Shown in pieces: positions 6,981 through 12,396 of a DNA stretch of 12,396 bases (position 1 is its first letter; the number at the start of each line of letters is the position of its first letter). The stretch is from an uncultured Collinsella sp. (GTDB lineage: Bacteria > Actinomycetota > Coriobacteriia > Coriobacteriales > Coriobacteriaceae), in the NCBI GenBank assembly GCA_900551625.1, contig URWZ01000024.1, positions 1 through 12,396 of the forward strand. The letters are read 5' to 3'. The position numbers were made by a program, and so were the translations under genes. The notes under the pieces are model-generated. The model made no database searches, was not told the origin of the DNA, and saw only the letters and a list, made by a program, of their open reading frames with translations.

Positions 6981-7009
6981 TATGCAATCACTCTGTTAAT
7001 TGCCGTCAA
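6981..7009 (-). promoter_or_regulatory. Candidate promoter for the U32 gene
   Basis: On the minus strand TTGACG (7004-7009, five of six -35 consensus bases) lies 17 bases from TGCATA (6981-6986, a poor -10). The start site would fall just before the AAGGAG ribosome binding site, giving a very short leader. Support comes mainly from the -35 box. In the same divergent spacer I see no convincing promoter for the PBP gene on the plus strand. Confidence 0.3.
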
Positions 7010-7120
7010 CCAGCATACACGAGGCCCCGCATGCCCCGATTGGTTTATCGTGTAATAACTTATGTCCATCCTGCCCGACGCATACCCGCCGCCTGGCACG
7101 ACATACTTGGAGGTCAATAT

Positions 7121-9304
7121 ATGGGTCCTCGCCAACGACAGGGACACGGTCGCTCTAAGACGCACGCCCTGCCCGTCATCCTGCTCTCGCTTTTGGGCTT
7201 TTTGCTCATCGCGGGCGTAGCATTTGGCATCGGCATGATCGGCAACGTCAACCGCTGGCTGTCCGACCTGCCCGACTACACCGACGCCAACGCCTATCTG
7301 GTCAGCGAGCCTACCGAAATTGTTGACTGCAACGGCAATACCATTGCGAGCTTCTACACGCAAAACCGCAAGTCCATCACCAAGGACCAAGTGTCCCCGT
7401 ACGTGCTGCAGGGCACCGTTGACGTTGAGGACGAGCGCTTCTACGAGCATGGCGGCATCGACCTCTGGGGCATTGCACGCGCATCGGTGGCAACCCTCAC
7501 CGGCGGCCACGAGGGTGCATCGACCATCACCCAGCAGCTGGTTCGCAACACCATCTTGCAGGAGGAACAATTCGACTCGACCATCGAGCGTAAGGTGCGC
7601 GAGGCCTATATCGCCATCAAGATGGAGGAGATGTACTCCAAGGACGAGATTCTTATGATGTACCTCAACACCATCTACTACGGCCATGGAGCATATGGCA
7701 TCGAGGCCGCCGCCGAGACCTATCTGTCCAAGAGCGCCGCCGACCTCACCCTGAGCGAGGCCGCGCTGCTCATCGGCCTTCCCAACTCGCCCTCGCAGTA
7801 CGACCCCACGGTTAATCCCGACTTGGCGCTGTCCCGCCGCAACAAGGTTCTGGACAACATGCTGCGTCTGGGCCACATCACGCAGGAAGAGCACGATGCC
7901 GCGCAGGCTGAGCCCATCACGCTTAACGTGACCGAGATTTCGGGCAGTGGCGTCGATGTGTACTCTCAGCCCTACTTTGTCGCCTACGTTAAGCAGCTGC
8001 TTGAGCAGGAGTTCTCCACCGACGTGCTGTTTAAGGGCGGCCTAACTGTCAAGACCACCATCGACCCCACCATGCAGCAGGTGGCCGAGGAGGCCGTGCG
8101 CTCGCAGCTCGACACGCTTTCGCTCGACGGCCTGGACATGGGCATGGTCGTCGTTGACCCCAAGACCGGCTACATCAAGTGCATGGTAGGCGGCTACGAC
8201 TACAACGCCGACGAGAATCACGTGAACCACGCTACGGCAAAGCGCCCCGTGGGCTCCACGTTTAAGGCCTTTACGCTGGCAACTGCCATCCAAAACGGTA
8301 TGAACCCCAGCGTCACCCTCAACTGCAACTCGCCGCTCAAGGCCAAGGGCACCACGACCGAGGTGCAAAACTACGCCAACCAAAGCTACGGCACCATCAC
8401 GCTCAAGCAGGCGACGGCATACTCCTCCAACACCGGCTATATCCAGGTTGCAGAGGCTATCGGCAATAACAAGATCATGTCGCTCGTCAAAAAGCTTGGC
8501 ATCGATCCCGCCAAGGACAATATCGAGGACGTTCCCGTCATGACGCTCGGCACCGGGTCCATCTCACCGCTCGAGATGGCATCTGCCTACGCAACGTTTG
8601 CCAACGGTGGCTACTACCGTCAGCCCATCGCCATTACCGAGATCGACTCGCGTACCGGCTCGGTTCTGTACCAGCACACCGACAATCCCACGCAGGTGCT
8701 CACCGAAGGCGAGGCTGCCGCGGTTACCGATGTTCTATCCGGCGTCATGCAGGGCAGCGGCACGGGTGCCGCCGGCGCGCTGAACGTCAACCAGCCCTAT
8801 GCCGGCAAGACGGGCACCACTGACAACACCACCAACCTGTGGTTCTGCGGCTTCACGCCGCAGCTGACATGCGCCCTGTGGACCGGTTATTCCGCAGGCG
8901 AGATTCCCATCCAAAAGTACGGTTCGGACCTGCTGGGCGACAGCACCAACCTGCCCGTCTTTAAGAAGTTCATGAACACCGTTCTTGCGGGCACCGAGCG
9001 CGAGGAATTCTCGACCGGAACGGCTCCCACGTACAAGAACAATAACGTCTGGAAGTTCTACGGCACCAGCAACACCAAGAAGTCGTATAGCGACACCGAG
9101 GACAAAGACGAGGAAGAGACCACGACTACGACAACCACGACTACAACCACGACCACCGAGACCACGGGCGGCAGCACCACGGGTGGCACCGGAACGACCG
9201 GCGGCTCGACCGGCGGCGACGGTAGCGGTGGCGAAGGCGGCGGCGAGGGCGGTTCCCCCACTCCAACGCCTACACCCACGCCCGATCCCTCTACGGGTCA
9301 GTAG
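7121..9304 (+). CDS. Class A penicillin-binding protein, bifunctional transglycosylase/transpeptidase (727 aa)
   Basis: This membrane-anchored enzyme polymerises lipid II glycan strands and cross-links their peptides on the outer face of the membrane. After a basic cytoplasmic N-terminus, one membrane segment spans about residues 17-40. The GT51 glycosyltransferase domain has the catalytic Glu in VEDERFYEHGGID (Glu103), GASTITQQLVRN (132-143) and the IERKVREAYIAIKME region. The transpeptidase domain has nucleophile Ser379 in GSTFK (378-382), SSN (435-437) and KTG (563-565). The tail (about 655-727) is low complexity: acidic, then 13 consecutive Thr (667-679), Gly/Thr/Ser repeats and a PTPTPTPTP stretch, probably a flexible extracytoplasmic arm. 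The Thr run uses mixed codons, so it is not a DNA slippage tract. The start is set by GGAGG 7 bases before the ATG; the frame is open further upstream but there overlaps the divergent U32 gene. A clear terminator follows. Confidence 0.96.
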   Translation: MGPRQRQGHGRSKTHALPVILLSLLGFLLIAGVAFGIGMIGNVNRWLSDLPDYTDANAYLVSEPTEIVDCNGNTIASFYTQNRKSITKDQVSPYVLQGTVDVEDERFYEHGGIDLWGIARASVATLTGGHEGASTITQQLVRNTILQEEQFDSTIERKVREAYIAIKMEEMYSKDEILMMYLNTIYYGHGAYGIEAAAETYLSKSAADLTLSEAALLIGLPNSPSQYDPTVNPDLALSRRNKVLDNMLRLGHITQEEHDAAQAEPITLNVTEISGSGVDVYSQPYFVAYVKQLLEQEFSTDVLFKGGLTVKTTIDPTMQQVAEEAVRSQLDTLSLDGLDMGMVVVDPKTGYIKCMVGGYDYNADENHVNHATAKRPVGSTFKAFTLATAIQNGMNPSVTLNCNSPLKAKGTTTEVQNYANQSYGTITLKQATAYSSNTGYIQVAEAIGNNKIMSLVKKLGIDPAKDNIEDVPVMTLGTGSISPLEMASAYATFANGGYYRQPIAITEIDSRTGSVLYQHTDNPTQVLTEGEAAAVTDVLSGVMQGSGTGAAGALNVNQPYAGKTGTTDNTTNLWFCGFTPQLTCALWTGYSAGEIPIQKYGSDLLGDSTNLPVFKKFMNTVLAGTEREEFSTGTAPTYKNNNVWKFYGTSNTKKSYSDTEDKDEEETTTTTTTTTTTTTETTGGSTTGGTGTTGGSTGGDGSGGEGGGEGGSPTPTPTPTPDPSTGQ

Positions 9305-9327
9305 GCACCAAGCCATAGCCAATCAAA

Positions 9328-9366
9328 GGCGCCCGAGTAGATCAAATGCTGCTCGGGCGCCTTTTT
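9328..9366 (+). terminator. Intrinsic terminator of the PBP gene
   Basis: GGCGCCCGAG (9328-9337) and CTCGGGCGCC (9352-9361) form a perfect 10-bp stem with a 14-base loop, followed by five T (9362-9366). It lies 23 bases past the stop codon. AAA before the stem means it could also act on the opposite strand. Confidence 0.93.
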
Positions 9367-9408
9367 GTCACGAGAAACCTCGCACGCGCCTCAACACGAT
9401 ACGGCAAT

Positions 9409-9438
9409 AAAAAAGGGCGCCGACCATCGTCGACGCCC
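9409..9438 (-). terminator. Intrinsic terminator of argR
   Basis: GGGCG-C-CGAC (9415-9424) pairs with GTCG-A-CGCCC (9429-9438) around a 4-base loop. The C/A position on the plus strand becomes a G-U pair in minus-strand RNA, so the stem is complete only in that direction. Six T follow on the minus strand (9409-9414). It faces the PBP terminator, keeping the convergent genes apart. Confidence 0.88.
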
Positions 9439-9481
9439 CCCTTACAAGGCTCTGTAGCCGCCCGCACGGCGCGGTTCTCGC

Positions 9482-9919
9482 CTACTTACGAGAGTTACTC
9501 AGCTTGTTGATGAGCGCCTCAAGGCGTTCGCCGTCCTCGGCCGTCTGCGCAATGACTAAGATCGTGTCGTTGCCGGCAAGCGAGCCAAGCACGTCGGGCA
9601 GCTCCGCGGCATCGACAGCCGCGGCAATACCAGAAGCCGTACCGGGCTGCGCCTTGATCATAACCAGATTATCGGTGCGCAGTACGCCGGTAACCAACTC
9701 GGAAACCATGCGCTGCAGATGCAGGTCCTCGGCAAGGACATAGATGCCCTCGGGGAGCTTACGCAGTCCCATGTCCGCGATATCGCGCGAAACGGTCGCC
9801 TGCGTGCAATCGAAACCCATGGCGCGAAGCTCGTCTACCAAAACGCGCTGCGTACGTACGTCCTTATTGCGAACAATATCTCTGATGGCATCCTGGCGCC
9901 CATTGCGTTTTTTGGCCAT
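9482..9919 (-). CDS. argR: Arginine repressor ArgR (145 aa)
   Basis: ArgR senses arginine as a hexamer and binds ARG boxes to control arginine synthesis and breakdown genes. The N-terminal winged helix (about 1-70) carries the family's recognition segment TQATVSRDIADMGLRKLP (39-56). The C-terminal hexamerisation and arginine-binding domain shows GTASGIAAAVDAAELPDVLGSLAGNDT (93-119). In E. coli ArgR the matching end is GDDT, with both Asp touching arginine; here the first is Asn117, while Asp118 and Asp103 remain. This could alter ligand binding, though I believe such variants occur in some Gram-positive ArgR proteins. The ATG at 9919 has GAGG 6 bases upstream and begins MAKKRNGRQDAI, the normal family start; a TTG at 9952 adds 11 unlikely residues. 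No arginine pathway gene is present in this window. Possible operator sites lie upstream at 9965-10042. Confidence 0.95.
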   Translation of the reverse strand: MAKKRNGRQDAIRDIVRNKDVRTQRVLVDELRAMGFDCTQATVSRDIADMGLRKLPEGIYVLAEDLHLQRMVSELVTGVLRTDNLVMIKAQPGTASGIAAAVDAAELPDVLGSLAGNDTILVIAQTAEDGERLEALINKLSNSRK

Positions 9920-9964
9920 ACAAAACCTCACTCCAAAAGATGGCGGAGACAATCACTTAGTAAT

Positions 9965-10001
9965 TGAATAGTTTAGCGCTATTTGAGGGTTTTAGTGAAT
10001 A
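9965..10001. promoter_or_regulatory. Two TGAATA half-sites upstream of argR, possible ARG boxes
   Basis: TGAATA occurs at 9965-9970 and at 9996-10001 in the same direction, 31 bp apart (about three helical turns), within the AT-rich argR upstream region. TGAATA is the core of the classical ARG-box half-site (TGAAT...ATTCA), and ArgR genes are often self-regulated. Neither copy has a clear second half in the right place, so this is suggestive only. Confidence 0.3.
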
Positions 10002-10009
10002 AGAACGCA

Positions 10010-10042
10010 TTTCGAAACAATTCCATGCAATTTATTTCGAAA
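10010..10042. repeat. Pair of TTTCGAAA palindromes upstream of argR
   Basis: The perfect 8-bp palindrome TTTCGAAA occurs at 10010-10017 and at 10035-10042, 25 bp apart, with A/T-rich sequence between. The shared block is ATTTCGAAA at both sites. It could be a dimer-binding operator for an unknown regulator or a weak A/U hairpin at the end of the glycosyltransferase-like gene. The repeat is seen; its function is not known. Confidence 0.45.
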
Positions 10043-10051
10043 ATCACGCTA

Positions 10052-11128
10052 CTAGACAGTCCGGACGCCCGAACGATTGAAAAAAGCCGCCAGATGCGTA
10101 TACAACGCACATCGCATAGGCTTGGCACTAGCTATCGAACCATAGAGCAGACCTAAGCCACGATGATTGCCTTTAAGAGCCGCAACCATCTGACGGGTAC
10201 GCTGCGCTTCGAGCATATCATGCAAACGGGCCGAACGCTCTATTGAAGATACACCATGGGGGCTCAGACACAAATTATCGATGCAGGCAACCAGGCCGGC
10301 GTAGTAATACCGCTGGCAGACCAGCTTCAACTGATCGCCACCGCCCGCGACGGCAAGCGAGTCGGCAAGCCTGTCGAGCGCCCCGATATCATCAGAAAGC
10401 TTGGCAAACATCGTGGGGTCAAACGTCTCCGTAATCGACGGCGCCACTGCATGAAAACGGGCACGGCCACATCCCGAAACGCGCTTTGCCCGCGAAAGCG
10501 CGAACGTCAAAAAAGACACCGTGCGAAACGCATCGCCGTGCGCAAGGCACGCCTCAAAGAGGGCGCGATCATACAGCACGCCAGAGGTCTGTCGGATTAA
10601 ACCACAGGAAACCAATTGGGTCAGGCAAGCCGCCCGGTCCTCATCTTCAGAAACGGATGTCGCGTCCAAAACTCGGGAATGACGTTCGCGGTGAACATCG
10701 TAGCGATCGAGCGAAACAGAGGGAAACACGATGTCAGCAAAAGCGTCGCAGGAGCTTTCGACCATCTGCGAAAGGGACTGCGGCGCAAACCACTCATTGG
10801 CATTCATCGCAATGATCTGGGAGCCGCGCGAAGCCGCAAAGCCGGCACGCAGGCAGGCACCAGGCGCTGGGTCCTCAACATCAATCAAATCAATATGAAT
10901 GTCTCTGTCGGCAGCCACTTCGAGCGAATGGCGCACACCAGCTACCACGCCGCGGCAAACGACGACAATCTGCAAATCGTAGAGGTCTTGGTTCTGGATG
11001 CTCTCGAGAGCACGCATCGTATAACTGGGCGAACCCTCAACAATCAGGATCACCGAAAGTCGCGGATGCGAACCACGTCGAACCAAGTTTTCCGTCCTCT
11101 CGACAGCCAGTAACAAACTGCCGTTCAT
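10052..11128 (-). CDS. Family 2 glycosyltransferase-like protein with degenerate DxD motif (358 aa)
   Basis: The N-terminal part has the GT2 (GT-A) fold pattern: LSVILIVEGSPSYTMRALESIQNQDLYDLQIVVV (24-57) matches the usual SVIIPVYN...L.SI..Q....EIIVV, and ACLRAGFAASRGSQIIAMNANEWF (91-114) matches the N.G...A.GEYI.FLDADDW region. The place of the metal-binding DxD is taken by Asn109-Ala110-Asn111, and the usual Asn of VYN is also absent, so the protein may be inactive or bind its donor differently. RQTSGVLYDRALFE resembles the N-KLYRR-LLE element of such enzymes. No membrane segment or signal peptide is seen. The ATG at 11128 is preceded by a poor GGGG site; a TTG at 11143 is possible. It sits between truA and argR on the same strand, which gives no hint of a pathway. 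The acceptor is unknown. The GT2 assignment is fairly sure; activity is doubtful. Confidence 0.7.
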   Translation of the reverse strand: MNGSLLLAVERTENLVRRGSHPRLSVILIVEGSPSYTMRALESIQNQDLYDLQIVVVCRGVVAGVRHSLEVAADRDIHIDLIDVEDPAPGACLRAGFAASRGSQIIAMNANEWFAPQSLSQMVESSCDAFADIVFPSVSLDRYDVHRERHSRVLDATSVSEDEDRAACLTQLVSCGLIRQTSGVLYDRALFEACLAHGDAFRTVSFLTFALSRAKRVSGCGRARFHAVAPSITETFDPTMFAKLSDDIGALDRLADSLAVAGGGDQLKLVCQRYYYAGLVACIDNLCLSPHGVSSIERSARLHDMLEAQRTRQMVAALKGNHRGLGLLYGSIASAKPMRCALYTHLAAFFNRSGVRTV

Positions 11129-11247
11129 GGTACACCCCGTCAATTAATGCGGATGGTCGCCCGTCGCGATGCACGTCAAGAACAGATGTTGCACACGCCC
11201 CGCTCACAGGCGCTGCACACAAAGATCGCCGTCAGGCAGCCACTTCC

Positions 11248-12072
11248 CTAATCGAGCACCACAAGCTCGGTGGAGTCGTAATCCACGCCCATAAAGGTAA
11301 GACCGCATGCGGGCGCCGTAGGACCGGCAGCGGAGCGATCGCAGGCATCAATTACCTCACGCATCCACTCGGGATCGCGGCGATGCATGCCGATCTCGAC
11401 AAGGGTGCCCACAATGGTTCGCACCATCGAATGCAAAAACGCATTGCCCTCGATGGTAAACGTGAGGATGTCCTCGCCAAAGGCGACCTCATGGCCAAAC
11501 TCGGCACGCATTACGCAGCGGTGCGTAGGTTTGCCCACGGCAGAGGCGACCTTGCAAAAGCTCTTAAAGTCCTGCTCGCCCAAAAGCGCAGGGCAGGCGG
11601 CCGCCATCGCATCGACGTCGAGGGGATAGCGATGCCACCACACTGCACCGCGTGACAGCACGGGCCGCGCATCACGGTCGGCAATGCGATAGGTGTACGT
11701 GCGAGAGCGCGCGTCAAAACGTGCAGAAAAGCCCTTACGAGCCTTGTAGACCTCGTTTATGGCGATATCTTTGCCCAGGAGGGCATCCATAGCCCTCAGC
11801 CACCTACGGCGCGTCAAAGCGAGCTCAGCGTCCGTTACGGGCACGCTGATGTATTGGGCCACCGCATGAACGCCGGCATCGGTACGCCCCGCGCACGTCA
11901 GATCGATTGGGCGGCGCAGCAACGTCTCGATTGCACGGCGTAGCTCGCCCGCGACCGTCGTCTGGCCCGGCTGCTCGGCAAATCCGCTGTAGGACGAACC
12001 ATCGTAGGCAACACGGAATACGAGCGTGGCATCGAGCTCTGGAATCGAATTGAAATCAGACGGCGCGGTCAT
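11248..12072 (-). CDS. truA: tRNA pseudouridine(38-40) synthase TruA (274 aa)
   Basis: TruA converts uridines 38, 39 and 40 in the tRNA anticodon stem-loop to pseudouridine. The catalytic Asp is Asp65 in GRTDAGVHA (62-70). RFDARSRTYTYRI is the conserved core segment, QDFKSFC corresponds to the family's H-F-F segment, and GNAFLHSMVRTIVGTLVEIG is the C-terminal active-site region. The length is normal. The ATG at 12072 has GGGAG 5 bases upstream and is preferred over an in-frame TTG at 12087, in whose codons that GGGAG would lie. The gene follows rplQ, a common bacterial order, but the rplQ terminator ends only about 35 bases before the start codon, leaving little room for a promoter. Read-through from the ribosomal operon may feed it. 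The 119-bp spacer downstream (11129-11247) shows no clear terminator. Confidence 0.96.
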   Translation of the reverse strand: MTAPSDFNSIPELDATLVFRVAYDGSSYSGFAEQPGQTTVAGELRRAIETLLRRPIDLTCAGRTDAGVHAVAQYISVPVTDAELALTRRRWLRAMDALLGKDIAINEVYKARKGFSARFDARSRTYTYRIADRDARPVLSRGAVWWHRYPLDVDAMAAACPALLGEQDFKSFCKVASAVGKPTHRCVMRAEFGHEVAFGEDILTFTIEGNAFLHSMVRTIVGTLVEIGMHRRDPEWMREVIDACDRSAAGPTAPACGLTFMGVDYDSTELVVLD

Positions 12073-12107
12073 GGGCGCTCCCAACAAACAATCAACGGTA
12101 TCGCGAC

Positions 12108-12138
12108 AAAAAAAGAGGGGTACGCGAACGTACCCCTC
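12108..12138 (-). terminator. Intrinsic terminator of rplQ / ribosomal operon
   Basis: A perfect 10-bp stem GAGGGGTACG/CGTACCCCTC (12115-12124 with 12129-12138) closes a 4-base loop that reads TTCG on the minus strand, and seven T follow (12108-12114). It is a strong terminator placed 26 bases past the rplQ stop and directly before truA, so truA may depend on partial read-through. Confidence 0.93.
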
Positions 12139-12164
12139 GAATATAGCCTATGCAGACAGAATGT

Positions 12165-12396
12165 CTACTCAGCGGTCTCCTCAGCAGGAGCCTCCTCGAC
12201 GGCCTCGACCTTCTTGGGAGCAGCGGCCTTCTTGGGGGCCGGAGCAGCCTTCTTGGCCTTAGGCGTGCAAGGCTCGGTGACGAGCTCCATGATAACGATA
12301 GGAGCGTTATCGCCCTTACGGTTACCGAGCTTCATAATGCGGGTGTAACCGCCGTTGCGGTCCTGCCACATGCCCTGAGCAGCCTTGTCGAAGATC
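12165..12396 (-). CDS. rplQ: 50S ribosomal protein L17, C-terminal part
   Basis: The frame enters from the right edge of the window, so the N-terminus is missing; 76 or so residues are visible, ending in TAG at 12165-12167. The segment [28 protein letters not shown] is the conserved C-terminal core of L17, a large-subunit protein near the exit of the peptide tunnel. After the core comes a tail of about 35 residues rich in Ala, Lys, Pro and Glu ([17 protein letters not shown]...EETAE), as in several actinobacterial L17 proteins. Its position before truA fits the end of the alpha ribosomal operon, which would lie to the right (rpoA and neighbours). Confidence 0.95.
   Translation of the reverse strand, partial: IFDKAAQGMWQDRNGGYTRIMKLGNRKGDNAPIVIMELVTEPCTPKAKKAAPAPKKAAAPKKVEAVEEAPAEETAE

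Noticed and set aside
6902..7894. A minus-strand open frame opposite the PBP start and the U32 upstream region
   Set aside because: It is antisense to the glycosyltransferase domain of the PBP, which is certain; no supporting site for translation.
9119..9157. The 13-Thr run as a slippage-prone microsatellite (phase variation)
   Set aside because: The codons are mixed ACC, ACG, ACT and ACA with no regular unit, so slippage is unlikely.
11129..11247. A terminator or promoter between truA and the glycosyltransferase-like gene
   Set aside because: A TTGACG box is present on the minus strand but no -10 lies at a proper distance, and no stem with a T-run is seen.

Overview
The window looks like a chromosomal stretch from a high-GC Gram-positive bacterium. 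The best guess is a gut actinobacterium of the Coriobacteriia (Collinsella-like), based on GC-rich codon use, a ribosomal protein L17 gene with an Ala/Lys/Pro/Glu tail beside truA, and a class A penicillin-binding protein with a Thr/Gly tail. There is no rRNA gene to confirm this. The first 47 bases are not genomic: they are Illumina Nextera i5 adapter, so real sequence begins at base 48.

Layout. 48-532 (+) is the 3' part of a Cof-type HAD phosphatase gene, convergent with a complete HAD phosphatase gene (575-1369, -). Upstream of that on the minus strand come adenine deaminase (1576-3396), tyrosyl-tRNA synthetase (3676-4887) and a U32-family protein (4984-6960). A divergent spacer then leads to a plus-strand class A penicillin-binding protein (7121-9304). 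This converges on a minus-strand block read from the right edge: rplQ (partial), truA, a degenerate family 2 glycosyltransferase-like gene, and argR.

Function. Most genes are housekeeping: translation and RNA modification (rplQ, truA, tyrS, probably the U32 protein), cell-wall synthesis (PBP), arginine regulation (argR) and purine salvage (adenine deaminase). They do not form one pathway. Clear intrinsic terminators follow tyrS, the PBP, argR and rplQ, so most minus-strand genes look like separate transcription units.

I found no mobile element, CRISPR array, tRNA, rRNA or evident new multi-gene system. The points worth a second look are the adapter at the contig end, several strong intergenic inverted repeats (one that may hide a ribosome binding site, one 20-bp-stem element beside the tyrS terminator), paired TTTCGAAA palindromes and TGAATA half-sites before argR, a glycosyltransferase lacking its DxD motif, and a terminator so close to truA that no promoter fits between them.
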